From: Blastobasis lacticolella
Taxonomy: Eukaryota; Arthropoda; Insecta; Lepidoptera; Blastobasidae
DNA: 64,000 nt
Direction of reading: 5' to 3'
Assembly: GCA_905147135.1 (NCBI GenBank)
Contig: LR990054.1
Coordinates: 16,839,001 to 16,903,000 of the forward strand
Positions 21,735 to 32,245 of the stretch are shown here, one piece after another; position 1 is the stretch's first letter, and every line of letters starts with the position of its first letter. The notes beneath the pieces were generated by a model. The model searched no databases and was not told the origin of the DNA. It was given only the letters and a program-made list of their open reading frames with translations. The position numbers were made by a program, and so were the translations under genes.

Positions 21735-22075
21735 ATACTATGTATATGGATAAACTCAAAAACTACTTAACCGATTAAAAAAAAAATTCAGCCAGTAATA
21801 TAGGCTATATTTTAACTTTAAAAAAATTTGAGATTCTAAGAAAAATTGCGATTATATAACCCAAGGCATCAAAATGTGTCACGTTCGCGCATAATTTCAG
21901 AGCAACTGGAGCTATCTATTTTTGTTTATTGGGTTTGTCATTTTCAGGACATATTTGTAGGCAATAAGAAAAAGGGTTGGTGGTGTAGGGTATGGTAGGG
22001 TAGGGTAGAGTATGGTAGGGTAGGTGTAGGGTAGTGTAGGGGTAAGATGCCACGCGAACGAATTTGCGCCACTAG
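21735..22075 (+). mobile_element. Helitron-like H2 relative, opposite orientation
   Basis: Ends CGCGAACGAATTTGCG then CCACTAG|T, a decayed terminal hairpin plus CTAG. Its interior has TATACTATGTATATGG and ATATAACCCAAGGCATC, with a GGTAGGGTAGGG tract near the 3' end. It faces away from the element at 21590. Confidence 0.5.
21976..22042 (+). repeat. GGTAGGGTA-type minisatellite
   Basis: An irregular run of GTAGGG/GTATGG units. It is not the insect telomere repeat (TTAGG)n. Similar tracts are usual near the 3' end of H2-like Helitrons, which is where it lies. Confidence 0.6.
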
Positions 22076-22094
22076 TGACTATATATTATTTTGT

Positions 22095-22195
22095 AGGTTA
22101 TATTATGACTCCAGCAGGAAAGCGAACCCTGGGCCCTCCCGTGCCGTGCGGGAGCACAACCGGGACATAACACCAAGATGATGATGATGATGATT
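22095..22195 (+). mobile_element. RTE LINE 3' terminus
   Basis: GCGAACCCTGGGCCCTCCCG, TGCCGTGCGGGAGCACAACC, GGGACATAACACCAAG then (ATG)n. The long GTGCCGTGCGGG stem and the AGCAGGAAAGCG lead-in match RTE 37680-37765 better than SINE-A. Confidence 0.65.
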
Positions 22196-22957
22196 GTGAC
22201 TCTATTTCTACCGACTCTGAAAGTCTTTCTGAAATCTTGAGACTGTGATATTATGTTAAAACGGTATCATGTTAATGCTTTGCTAACATGATATTCGGCG
22301 CCGTATGCAGTCATGAATTTACATTCACCAAATTACTTACCTATCCCTAAAAATCCAATATGCATTTGTCATGGAAGATTCCGAACGAGAACTTCACTAC
22401 ATTGATTTAATAATCAACTACAGTAGAGGACAATACAGCCCATGCCATTTTCTCCAGGCTATTCAAGATGTCTACAAACGCATACAAGTAAGATGATACG
22501 AACTACAGAAGAAAATAGCAACCAATTACTTACATACAATATCTTAATATGCTTTAAACGTTCTGCGCTCAAGCACGACGTTTAAGGTCGACTGTGACAC
22601 GTACAAGACACCTACAACTTTTCAATTATCGAATGCAGGCGCCAAGCTGATCTGACTCCGTGATATTTGCTCTTATTTCAATACAAACATGAAACTAAGT
22701 TCTCATCGAAAATGACTTATAAAAGCCTCAAATTTAACCCCTATACTGAAGTGATAAAGCTTAGAATACAAGCTTTTAATACGAGAAAGGTTTGATATCA
22801 CTCCCTTCTTACATCATGTTATTGGCAATGGATGTTTGTTACACCGAAACACATTACAGAGTTGATATTTTCTTGTATCGTTACATTTTAAGCGAGTATA
22901 AACATTTTCCGTCTGATTGTTATAAAGGTGCCCCGCGTTTTATAGTGATTTTTTATT
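22196..22957. other. unassigned stretch
   Basis: AT-rich, no similarity recognised. The 66-codon frame at 22792 runs into the E repeat and is not a gene. Confidence 0.45.
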
Positions 22958-23092
22958 GCCTAGGAAGGCACACGCACGGACGATCCACCTGATGGAAAGC
23001 GGCCCCCATCATTCAGGACATCTGCAACCTAAAGCGAGCAGATACGGTGCCGGCCTTTGAGGTACCTGTAAACGTGCCTTTTAAAGAACCTC
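22958..23092 (-). mobile_element. E retroposon
   Basis: On plus: GCCTAGGAAGGCACACGCAC, GATCCACCTGATGGAAAGCG, TCATTCAGGACATCTGCAAC, GTGCCGGCCTTTGAGGTACC. Near-complete but without a clear tail. Confidence 0.6.
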
Positions 23093-23598
23093 ACGTTATA
23101 GTGCAAAAGAAAAACTTCGAGGCTAATTTCACATCTTGAATTAACGCGAGCTTTTCACAAGATTGCACATGGCTTTGGAAAATAGATCACTGTGAAATCC
23201 GTCCAACCCATACAAGATCAGTGTGGTGGTTTGGGGCTCTCAAAGGTTTGTGAAAATGACCATATATGCCTCCATGATGATAATATAATCACGATAGTGA
23301 TGAAACAATGAGATGTGAGCAGCGTAGACCGATGTCCATAAACAGTAATGAAGACAAGTATTTCAGCTTATTCCTAACAATGACAAAGCATCTGCTTTTT
23401 GTTCCTAAGAACCTGAATACTTAACACCACGAATACGAGAGATCACTATTTCTCGTCTGTCACAAGGCTTATAAGAAATGCTCTTTCAGACTCTCAAAAT
23501 AATTATCAATCGTAGATATATTGCGATCGCTTACTATCAGGTAAGCATTTGTTTGGTACCACATAGATAATAATATAATATTTTAAGAGTGCCATCAG
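23093..23598. other. unassigned stretch
   Basis: No repeat or gene recognised; a weak CGCTTACTATCAGGTAAGC at 23529-23547 resembles the L/B 3' module. Confidence 0.45.
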
Positions 23599-23600
23599 GG

Positions 23601-23865
23601 AAATGAAGATGCTGCGAGATGAGTTTCATGCTAAGACTGCGTCGAAAACGCCCATATTAGCAGTAGTCTTCACGTCTGTGATATCGCAGATAAACAGAAC
23701 TAGGAGCATGTCTCACGCAGACTGGCCAATTACGTAGGTGCCGGTAAAGAGGCTGGCAAAGATGCGATGGGTTGACATCGTCAAAACCACCAATGATACT
23801 AAAGACCGATCGAAGTGGACAAGGTGAGGTAGAAAGGCGGCATCGAGGGCACAACCGAACTTGAC
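23601..23865 (+). pseudogene. RTE LINE C-terminus, badly degraded
   Basis: EMKMLR appears at 23602 (GAAATGAAGATGCTGCGA), then DNA parallel to the RTE frame at 37397-37680: CACGTCTGTGATATCGCAGA, CACGCAGACTGGCCAATTAC, AAAGATGCGATGGGTTGACA, ACCGATCGAAGTGGACAAGG. It has lost the GRPKK block and has several frameshifts. The minus frames over it are shadows. Confidence 0.65.
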
Positions 23866-23994
23866 GCCAAGATGATGAAGACCTTCGCCGAGCATGCTCG
23901 TTTGCCACACTTACACTACGGTGTGACCGCCACCCGCCCAGCCAGTCTCACGGGGCGCGCTTGATGTCTAATAACGTATCGATGTGTATCAGCG

Positions 23995-24070
23995 TGTAGT
24001 GACGTCACGTCGACGCCGCCGCCGCGAGCGGTCCACTGACAGCGGCGCGCGCGCATGCCGGTGACGGTGG
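23995..24070. promoter_or_regulatory. CpG-rich patch with CRE-like TGACGTCA
   Basis: A palindromic TGACGTCA sits at 24000, followed by CGCCGCCGCCGCGAGCGG and GCGGCGCGCGCGCATG. The ATG at 24055 opens a 61-codon frame with a GT-A-G-G-T donor-like site after 20 codons. This could be a promoter and first exon, but there is no protein match. Confidence 0.25.
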
Positions 24071-25021
24071 AATCGGCTGGCATGGTGTACATTGCTGGGT
24101 TGGGCTGGATGCGGGTAGGTTGGGTGTGGTCGTGTCACTGGACATCTCTTTCGTATCCTTGGGAGTTTGTGACTAGCCGTAGTGTCTGGATATGGTATAC
24201 CGCTGAAATAACAACGCACGTGGTCACATTTCCTTCCTAGGGAAATTCTTGATAATGTCCATCGGTAAGTACTCGTAAATAATAATTCAAAGTGCTGAAT
24301 GGGGAAGTGAATTTGCTATGTACCTATACATTAGGGAAAAATTCGCCACCTCCTTATCGAGCTATTATTTAAATATAGGCACGAAAAAGAACCGTTAATC
24401 AAATTTGTAAGTATGTGATTCTTAGCATAAACTTACACAAAATAGGAATTTCTTCATCTCAACCAACAACTTCAACATCTCAAGCCCAGCTCTATTAACC
24501 CATCAATGTACAGCTTACCTCCAAAGCCCACGTCGCATCTCAAACGCCTCATGGTACCGGTTCGTCTTCAATTTGATGTCTTAATATCAAGTCTGTTCTT
24601 GTTTGATACCACTCAGCTGATGGCAGATGGTAGATAGTGGCAGAATCGGATGAAGCGCTGTTTCATACTTGACAGGCTACGAGCTCCATTGACAAGGTGG
24701 AATATAAATACAACAAATAAAGATGGGATTATGGAGATCTCGGGATACCATCGGTGGTAATGCGGGATTGTTTACCGATGACTGTTCGATAATAGAATAT
24801 AATATCGTGGTGGTTCATTTGTTTATTGTGGGTAGATACTTATTAATTTTTCTATGCTCTAAGGTGGCTGTATGAGGATAGACTGATGGCTAGAAGAACA
24901 TGGTAACCTATGACGCTTTGCGTTACATGGACGAAGGGGAGAAAAGGTTTTCAAAAATTTTTAATTTTGGGCTAAACTTATAGTAATCCTCAGGAGCAAA
25001 AAAAACCCTCTTTCACGGTCA
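24071..25021. other. unassigned stretch
   Basis: No recognised element; 24600-24640 (GATACCACTCAGCTGATGGC) is a faint B-like 3' module. Confidence 0.4.
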
Positions 25022-25145
25022 TCATCATCTTCAGGGTCGGCCTTGACCACGATCCACGATTTGGCAGATCAGGTAATGACAGTGGAGGGACTGCCATCTG
25101 ACTTCCGGGACCCTGCTACCAGGAGAACCTGGCCAGATTGGATTG
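25022..25145 (-). mobile_element. SINE-A, 3' third
   Basis: CATCATCATCTTCAGGGTCG, CCTTGACCACGATCCACGAT, TTGGCAGATCAGGTAATGAC and CCTGGCCAGATTGGATTGGA. The GTTGTGCTC stem region is deleted just inside the tail. Confidence 0.7.
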
Positions 25146-25261
25146 GAACAGGAACTACGGCACTGCGCATAATTTTTATGATTCCATCCATTGAACCATT
25201 GACCAGTATCCCACGGTGGGAGTCATACGACCCAGCGACAGTTCCATGGAAATCTTCATAG

Positions 25262-25345
25262 CTGTCAGATGGCCACGTGATCGCGCGACGTCCCGCCGCG
25301 TTGCGCCCGCGCATCTGCCAAGATGGCGGCGATTTTGCTGTCAAT
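25262..25345 (+). promoter_or_regulatory. CpG-rich patch with YY1 motif
   Basis: GATCGCGCGACGTCCCGCCG and CGTTGCGCCCGCG lead to CCAAGATGGCGGC (25317-25329), a perfect YY1-type motif. The ATG inside it opens a 70-codon frame beginning MAAILLSIAFGFAEYVA, hydrophobic at the start but with no domain. YY1 motifs covering the start codon are common just downstream of promoters, so a transcription start here is possible. Confidence 0.3.
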
Positions 25346-26144
25346 CGCTTTCGGTTTTGCTGAATATGTTGCCATTTCTCACGTTCGCTTTCTCAAAACA
25401 CAGCAGAGGAGAGGAATAATTGAATTCTGTCAGTTTTGTATATCATATCGATCTGTAAGTAACTGTCTAAGTCGAGTTAACCTTCTTAGTAAACTTAGAA
25501 CATTTCTCCGAGCCAAAAATCATCTCACAAACTGATAGATCGCTTATCACACACACGAAAACCGTTTGTAATGGTTTCGTCAGTCTCTCCGTGACTCTAC
25601 CATACTCTACTTACACCAATATATATAATTAAGGTAGTTGTTCGTAAAATTGTCGGTTTGTCGCTCCAGACTCTCCCACGTTACGCGGCGACGGCGAGAC
25701 GGCGTGTAGAAATGGGGTGCAGTGGTAGAGCTAGTGTTTTAGGAAGTTAGTATTGTAATTTTTTTAGTTTTTGTGGCTGAGATAGTAAATTTGATGCTCA
25801 TTGATATGTTTTTAGAATTCTGCATATATAATTTCATATTTGACCAACATAAGGCCTAGACAGATCTGTACGGTTTTGCAAGATCAAATAGTGACAAAAA
25901 AAATCATGAATTTCGTTTGAAGATTAAAAAATTTTTGACTATTCGACTGCAACGGCTATAGCCTATGACACACCAAGTCTCACCCTCATTTACGTTTATA
26001 GCTCTAGACTTACACACTCGATTAGTGGCTTTACTTTTCAGTTACAGGTGTAGAGACGGGTTCCTCCTACAGCTTCATCTATCAAGCTTATCCATTGCTT
26101 TTCTCTACTTCTTTTATGTCATGCGGTACGCGAAACAGACAAGC
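25346..26144. other. unassigned stretch
   Basis: AT-rich; no repeats or domains found. Frames at 25323-25535 and 25965-26276 are unsupported. Confidence 0.4.
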
Positions 26145-26425
26145 GGCGACCTCATGAAAAGTGGTTGTCACTGCCTATACACATTAGCAATTCTTATAAC
26201 AACTCCTACAAGGGACACGTTGCTCTTGCAGCAAAAAGGTAAATGCCCATCCATTGCCAAAGCCACGGTTCCTTAAACCCCCACCCCATGGAACACTGGA
26301 GACCTTACTCACTAGGCAAAACAGTTATAAAGACTAGTCAAACAGACTGCTGTATTTAGGAGGTCTTTCCCTAGTCAGACGGCTCCAATTCGAACGGTGA
26401 ACTTTTCTATCCTACCTCTCTGGGG
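26145..26425 (-). mobile_element. B2 retroposon, 3' module lost
   Basis: On plus: GTTGCTCTTGCAGCAAAAAG, CAAAGCCACGGTTCCTTAAA, CATGGAACACTGGAGACCTT, CAGACGGCTCCAATTCGAAC and ATCCTACCTCTC. It mirrors 13505-13750. It starts inside the element, so the A-tail is missing. Confidence 0.7.
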
Positions 26426-26434
26426 TACAGGGGT

Positions 26435-26699
26435 AGAGTCGGCTCTACATTGCCGCCGGTCGGCGCCGCGCAGGCGCCGCGCCTGCCGCGTCATCGTCGC
26501 CTCGCGAAGACAGCCTCTTTAGCGCACTGCTTGGACTCGGAGTGGATAATTGGATAATTTATCGCGTTCTACCTATCATGAGACGAGGTATTTCGAGAGG
26601 CGAGATGCCAGAGGAATCTTACCGTCATTTTGGATGGTGAGCTTGTTTGCCACCGTTAAAAATTGCATTGTTGGTTTAATTTTGATTTAAGTTACAAAT
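26435..26699. other. CpG-rich patch and unassigned flank
   Basis: 26445-26515 (CGCCGCCGGTCGGCGCCGCG, CAGGCGCCGCGCCTGCCGCG) is the most CpG-dense spot in the window and includes the perfect hairpin GCAGGCGCgg-type arms. No frame or motif identifies it. Confidence 0.35.
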
Positions 26700-26770
26700 T
26701 TTTTACGTGACTGTTTACCATCAGGCAGGTCGTATGCTTGTTTGCCACCTTAGTGGTATAAAAAAAGTTT
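26700..26770 (+). mobile_element. B repeat, 3' end
   Basis: GTGACTGTTTACCATCAGGC, AGGTCGTATGCTTGTTTGCC, ACCTTAGTGGTATAAAAAAA. Confidence 0.65.
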
Positions 26771-27227
26771 TCTAAATTCTTAACTTGTACTTTTAAAAAG
26801 CAGTCACCACTCCATGTTCCGCGAACCTTTGCGATAAGCTGTCGTTCCAAAACTTATTAAATATCATAATGTAGCATTGCTCAGGCTTAAATTTCAATCC
26901 TGTTTAACACGAGATACGCCAAATAAGTACTGAGCCGACTACATGTTGCTATATTGATAGCAGTCGAAAATATGTCCATTTGGACTTCCAACACTTTAGA
27001 CACACTTGTGTCCAGATGAAACTAAATCGTCATAACCCACGTCGGAAGCCTCTTTGACGACTCTGACTGATAATTGAAGGTAATGAGCTCCTTGGATAGG
27101 TCCCTGGAGAGTGCAATATAGGAGTTCTTCAAGATGGAGGTAAAGGAAAGTAAAGGAGTGAGAAAGAAGTGGAGGTTTCATGGAGTCGGCGACACGTGAT
27201 TGACACCCCTGATATTCAACACAATTT
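26771..27227. other. unassigned stretch
   Basis: No element recognised. The minus frame at 26996-27250 has no domain. Confidence 0.4.
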
Positions 27228-27300
27228 TTTTTTTCTGCCACCCATGACACAAGCTTTGCTTACTTTGGGAGTAGATGGCGCTGTGTGAATGGTTGGATCA
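27228..27300 (+). mobile_element. SINE-G, 3' fragment
   Basis: TTCTGCCACCCATGACACAA then GCTTTGCTTACTTTGGGAGT and AGATGGCGCTGTGTGAAT. The first of two SINE-G ends in tandem. Confidence 0.7.
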
Positions 27301-27302
27301 TT

Positions 27303-27445
27303 CACATATATTACAAAAAGTATTTAAGTAGTATATCAGTTATCTAGCACCCATAGTACAAGCTTTGCTTAGTTTGGGGCTAGATGGCGCTGTGTGAATT
27401 TGTCCACGAATATTTATTTATTATTTATTTATTTATTTATTATAG
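27303..27445 (+). mobile_element. SINE-G, 3' half with intact tail
   Basis: AAAAAGTATTTAAGTAGTAT, ATCAGTTATCTAGCACCCAT, GGGGCTAGATGGCGCTGTGT, GAATTTGTCCACGAATATTT then (ATTT)n. Follows the fragment at 27228 with no gap. Confidence 0.75.
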
Positions 27446-27474
27446 GCATATTTATTTGCAAGAGTCCATACGTT

Positions 27475-27532
27475 GTAACTGCTTGCCAGGCAGGCCGTAA
27501 GCCTATTTTCGACCTTAGTGGTATAAAAAAGG
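27475..27532 (+). mobile_element. B repeat, 3' end
   Basis: CTGCTTGCCAGGCAGGCCGT then AAGCCTATTTTCGACCTTAG and TGGTATAAAAAA. Confidence 0.6.
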
Positions 27533-27766
27533 TAAAATATGGACATATGCTTCTGTGCACGTTCCTGGCCAACATCGTACAGTCAACGAAACCCCTTTTA
27601 GGAATATTGTCGTGCCTAGAAAATGATGATGATGTGAGTGATTGTTGTCAATGTCGTAGGGAGCCAATATGAGGTACAAACAAAGGGCGAGTGACCTATC
27701 TATCTAGTATAGACTACATCTGTAGATAGCTACACCTTTTTTTATGTCATACGATAGGAAAACAGG

Positions 27767-27906
27767 TACAGTGCCACAAACTTATCTGAACCGGCGGCTA
27801 AAATTGAACGGCCAAAATTGGAACTAAGTGTCGCAATTTTGAAATGTCATTCTGTTGTTAACAACATCGAAGCCATCACCGAGTCAGACGAGTTTGTGGC
27901 ACTGTA
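27767..27906. mobile_element. MITE H (TA-flanked)
   Basis: TA|CAGTGCCACAAACTTATCTG opens it and CAGACGAGTTTGTGGCACTG|TA closes it. Inverted ends are about 28 bp with few mismatches. 140 bp, no coding capacity; TA flanks suggest the Tc1/mariner superfamily. The second copy at 41803 is more decayed. Confidence 0.75.
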
Positions 27907-28448
27907 AGCAAGCCACCCTCGGAATAAAAATCTCTGCGCTGTCACGCCTTATTCTAAGGGCCACCTATGAGTCACCTGATGGAATATGGTCACCTTGACA
28001 TTTGTTGCAAATCGAGGGTTGCTTGTTGAAATAAAACGACTACTAAATTCATACAAGGCTTCGAAGCAAAAGACCTTGCTACCTATTAAAACGAGTGCTC
28101 CCGCGCACCCTGACGGAGTATTCACTCGACTCGGGGTCCAATTTAAAACTGAGCGATTCATCATTACGGATATAAAATGCGCAGAATGCACGATCCGTGT
28201 GAATCACGTCTCTAGAACATGGAGCGTTTAGTGTTAGGACGCCGCTTTGACAAGGAGCTCTTCAAAAAGGGATTATAATAACCTACCTATAACTGACAGA
28301 AAAAGTCAAATAACCAGGTTGCGACCCATGACATGCAGTCCCTCAAAACTGACTTCAAACAAAAATAACCTGCCTGCCGGGTTGCAGGTTTTCTCATGTT
28401 TATCTATAGATAATTGAAGTGTAGATATAATTAATGTAGTGACGAAGA
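27907..28448. other. unassigned stretch
   Basis: Paired sense and antisense frames at 27949-28231 have no domain. No repeat recognised. Confidence 0.4.
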
Positions 28449-28600
28449 GATATACCCCTTGAACGATCCTATGTCATAGTTCAAAAGAAACACTGTCGCT
28501 GGGTGCTCATTCCACATCCGAATTCTACGAGCGAGAAACGTCCTTTCGAACCTTCGCATGGTGACCAACAGAGGGTCTACGTAGTGGGGATTAGTATCCA
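28449..28600 (+). repeat. J repeat
   Basis: CCTTGAACGATCCTATGTCA, TAGTTCAAAAGAAACACTGT, TCATTCCACATCCGAATTCT, ACGAGCGAGAAACGTCCTTT, CGCATGGTGACCAACAGAGG. Closely matches 29104-29230. It may be part of a LINE, because RTE sequence follows directly. Confidence 0.6.
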
Positions 28601-28610
28601 GCCCCACAAG

Positions 28611-28806
28611 CTATATAAGCCCCAGGGATACTTAAGCACCAGGGAAGACCTCCCGGTATCAGGAAAGACGTCCCGCGGCAGACCCGAAAAGCAATGAATT
28701 GACATCGAGTGAGACCGCAATGTTGCAAAGTGTAGAAGAAAGAGCAAGAGCGGACCCCGGCAGATACCGTGATTGACCGCTCAGATGATGATGATGATGA
28801 TGATGA
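28611..28806 (+). pseudogene. RTE LINE 3' terminus
   Basis: CCCCAGGGATACTTAAGCAC corresponds to the RKPQGY block at 6394; CCCGCGGCAGACCCGAAAAG to RGRPKK; GCGGACCCCGGCAGATACCG to ADPGR; TGATTGACCGCTCAG to the end before the (ATG)n tail at 28785-28806. Stops interrupt every frame. Same subtype as 6245-6850. Confidence 0.65.
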
Positions 28807-28979
28807 AGTTATTTAATAGATTATTGTACTTACTCAAAAAAAACACTCGCTATATTACTCTATCTATATATATTATTATCTTTTAGTTTTTTCCCCTTAT
28901 TTGCTCTTGCACTACGATGAGATACTGTGATAACTTACCTCTTCCCAAAGGTTGTCTGGAAGAGATGTCATATAAATTG

Positions 28980-29045
28980 TTTTTCTTACTTCTTGTTATG
29001 TATAATTTTTTGTGTGTGCAATAAAGAGTTTTTACTTACTTACTT
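28980..29045 (+). mobile_element. LINE 3' end with AATAAA
   Basis: TTGTGTGTGCAATAAAGAGT then TTTTACTTACTTACTTATG. AATAAA and a short (TTAC)n tail are typical of a retrotransposon 3' end. Confidence 0.4.
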
Positions 29046-29103
29046 ATGTCAATTTATTTTTATTATTTAGGCCTGTCAAATCAGTATTTTTTTATGTTAT
29101 ACG

Positions 29104-29230
29104 TATACCTCTTGAACGATCCCATGTCATAGTCCAAAATAAACACTGTGGCTGGAAGCTCATTTCACATCCGAATCGTTCGAGCGAGAAACGTTCTTAC
29201 GACTCTTCGCGTGGTGACCAACAGGGGTGA
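29104..29230 (+). repeat. J repeat
   Basis: CCTCTTGAACGATCCCATGT, CATAGTCCAAAATAAACACT, CATTTCACATCCGAATCGTT, CGAGCGAGAAACGTTCTTAC, GCGTGGTGACCAACAGGGG. Confidence 0.6.
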
Positions 29231-29902
29231 TTGTCTAAAAGCACTGCCGATCAGCTATCGAATAAATAATAAACAATAACAATATGCTACTATATGCAAC
29301 AATATGCCACCTCCCATCGCAAGGTAAAGCCGGCCAAGAATATAAACTTAATATTCACCTACACCAAGATAGAATCGCTCGCCTATTACCGACCGAAGCA
29401 TGGAAAGTGTTCTATTCTCACCACTTCACCTCTAGCCATTAGTAGAACTGGCACATATTTCACTGTATGCACAATTACTGAACGCAAACGGCGAACGCGC
29501 TGAATAGAATATTTTATACACAAAAGTAAATTACAGAAATGGCTAGTTAAAAGACGGTAGCTTCAGCGTAATGGTGGCTCGAATTGCTTTGAATGGCTCT
29601 AGTGTTTAAGGGAAGTAACGACACGAGGTGTTTATCGGGCTGTGGATCAAAAAATGAAGAGTAATGTATTGGTACATACGGTCAGTGTGCTTCAGAAATA
29701 CGTGCGGTGACTGATTACGATCTGACACACGGGTGGGGAGGACGGGCGGCTTTTTGGGTTACCTAAATTCGGCCGAATATTCACCAGAACAGTCACTATC
29801 ATTTCCGTATCTTCCGGATCTTCCGAAGCTTTTTATCTTCAAATATATGTACCATTTTGTACATAAAGCTTTATTAAATAAATAAATTTCCAAATTAATA
29901 TC
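29231..29902. other. unassigned stretch
   Basis: No element recognised; a short palindromic TATCTTCCGGATCTTCCGAAG lies near 29808. Confidence 0.4.
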
Positions 29903-29965
29903 TCATCATCATCATAGCCCGTAACAGTCCACGGCAGGACTTAGGGCCTCTCCCACGAAAGGGGA
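29903..29965 (-). mobile_element. Retro-D, 3' fragment
   Basis: CATCATCATCATAGCCCGTA, ACAGTCCACGGCAGGACTTA, GGGCCTCTCCCACGAAAGGG, GAGGTTAT on plus. Confidence 0.75.
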
Positions 29966-30984
29966 GGTTATATAATATATATTTATATCGAATAGACAGT
30001 TACTGACGATTATATTACACTGGATTATTATCCAAGTTCCGCATTTCCCGATAAGACAGTAATGATACGCCTATTGCAATTTTACTTGGGCTATTATTGT
30101 ATTTCTTCTAACTAGATGAGTGAAAACCATAATTAGTAGGAAAAACATGAACAAATAGCTATACTTACGAATGCAGCTCATAAAAGTAAAAGTATAATGG
30201 ACGTAAGGTAATTAATGTGATAATTACCCACTACGTATAGAGTCTTATATCTTCAGGCTGCTATAATCGCCAGCCAAAACAAGATAATAAAACCACGACC
30301 GAAATAAATTCACGCAACACTTATGTTCTAACTTTGCATAATCTGGACCCAATGAACCGATGCTGATTGCGTTCGTAGTAATCGCACGCAACAATCTTTC
30401 CGCAAGGTGTGCAGTTTCTAGTAGTATGTGGGAACTACTATCGTTATCTTTCATATTGTAAGTATACTAAAGTGTAGTACAAAGTATGCGGTGCGACCAA
30501 AGTGCTCGCCTTTCAGTGGCCTTTGGAAGTTATGAGTTTTGTTGGAGTTTGTAAGATAGTAAAGAAACATATTCCTCCATCATCACTTAAAAGACATCTA
30601 TTATTAAACTACAGACACTTCAGTTTTGGGAGCCGTGACCGTATATTATTAAAATTAGAGACTTCCATAAGCCCTATACGACCTTTACATAATATCCCAT
30701 AACTTGTTCTTAAGCTTGACAGGCAGAGTAGAGAGGGCTATGCCCTAACTCGCTTCTTAGTAGGGCATTGCAAAGTATATAATAAGTGCTGTTATATATT
30801 GCTGATGTGATGACACTATACTTACTTACTTACCAAGTTTCGGTATCAAAGAGGATCTTGATCTCCGGCATCAAGAGGCTCGCCACTCATCCTGAACGAT
30901 TCATTCCATCTGGGTAGATACCCTTATCTCGATCAGGTCCTTCAGCACTTGGACGAGTGCTTGGAGAAGTTCCACAGAGGTCGA
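29966..30984. other. unassigned stretch
   Basis: AT-rich; frames at 30245-30454 and 30502-30702 show no domain. 30830-30960 is GC-richer and may be a degraded LINE, but I cannot name it. Confidence 0.4.
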
Positions 30985-31195
30985 TACCCGGCCGAGTAGA
31001 AATTGAAGTGATGAAAAAATATTAATTGATGAATAATTTGTGTTACGGAGCTGTGTGTTCTAGGTGTAATGAGTATGTATTTAAAAAGTATTTAAGTAGT
31101 GCATCTGTTTTCTACCACCCATAGTACAAGCTTTGGTTAGTTTGGGGCTAGGTATCGCTGTGTGATTTGTCCACGATTATTTATTTTTATTGATT
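30985..31195 (+). mobile_element. SINE-G
   Basis: Decayed T-arm (GGTCGATACCCGGCCGAGTA), then TGTGTTCTAGGTGTAATGAG, CCACCCATAGTACAAGCTTT, GTTTGGGGCTAGGTATCGCT and an (ATTT)n-like tail. The head before the T-arm is not recognisable. Confidence 0.7.
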
Positions 31196-31329
31196 TACTT
31201 CGTCCAGCAGCAGTATCAGGACTTTTCCCAGTCGGATGCCCAGAGTATTATATTGCGCATTGAAGATCCTCTGTACGAATAATATGTGAAAAACACACGC
31301 TATATTATTTTTAAATAATCTCCTCCTTT

Positions 31330-31556
31330 CTGAGTGATGTAATTAGTTGAATACTAACCGATGCTCTTATGGTAAAGGAATCCATCGTGATGAAACCTGA
31401 TGTAATGTAAAGATGTCTGGTCAAGTTCCCTTAGTAGCAGGGTCACGGAGGTCAGATGGCAGTTGTTCCGCTGTAATTACCTGATCTGCCAAATCCTGGA
31501 TCATGGTCAAGGCGGACCCCGGGCCCTCGTGTGCGAGAGCACAACTGGGACATTAA
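31330..31556 (+). mobile_element. SINE-A, headless
   Basis: ACTAACCGATGCTCTTATGG, ATCGTGATGAAACCTGATGT, GTAGCAGGGTCACGGAGGTC, CTGATCTGCCAAATCCTGGA, CATGGTCAAGGCGGACCCCG, GGCCCTCGTGTGCGAGAGCA, CAACTGGGACATTAACC. Its RTE-like 3' end is nearly consensus. 5'-truncated, as expected for target-primed copying. Confidence 0.8.
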
Positions 31557-32107
31557 CCAAAAAATTATTTTTTCATAATCTCCTCCTAAAGCTACCCGCT
31601 CGCCACGACCGTGTGTCACCGCGCACTCCACTACCAGCGAGCCGTATGTACTGTCATTAATCACGATTCTTTTTTTTCGTGTGTAAATGCGATTTTTATT
31701 GTTGGCGCTGGAATCGTGCAGTCGTGAATCCATTTGTGTTAATGAGCCGCAAGGTGGCCTTTGCGATTAATTCAATGTCATTTCATAATAAAATTTGTAA
31801 TCAGGGCCCCCGCTTTTTGTCGGCACTGTCTCCCCTCCGACGTTCTGTTTTCGCATTGAAAAACGCTCGTGTGAAATCGACAGTTGTTTGGTGCGTTTTG
31901 TTGTTCCATCTTCGGATTTGTGCCGTTGTGGCGCAGATTATGTTGTAATCTTGTCCGCTTTGTTTATAGCGCGATAAAGCTTCCTGGGTGTTTCGACTTA
32001 ATCCGTGAAATCAATTTGTTGAAAGGTTGTTACGAGACTCGTGTAACTTACCCATTTATATTGATCACCCTGTATACCTACTTGTATGCTGACGATGATT
32101 ATATTAA
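31557..32107. other. unassigned stretch
   Basis: No element recognised. 31600-31640 is CpG-richer. Frames at 31679-32126 lack domains. Confidence 0.4.
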
Positions 32108-32245
32108 AAAATCATCTTGGCGTTAATGTTCTCATCTGACCTCCGAGCTTTGTTAACAGGGGATCCTGACCGGATTGGATCAGGTTACACATTCAGCCGC
32201 TTGAATGTGAAGGTCTCATCACCTTATTTTCCCCATCCATAGAGC
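32108..32245 (-). mobile_element. SINE-A, internally deleted
   Basis: ATCATCTTGGCGTTAATGTT joins straight to CTCATCTGACCTCCGAG, so the stem and GATCCAGGATTTGG block are deleted. Then GGATCCTGACCGGATTGGAT and CACATTCAGCCGCTTGAATG. Confidence 0.7.

Noticed and set aside
21976..22042. Telomere-like repeat
   Set aside because: Units are GTAGGG and GTATGG with irregular spacing, not insect (TTAGG)n, and the tract belongs to a Helitron-like 3' region.
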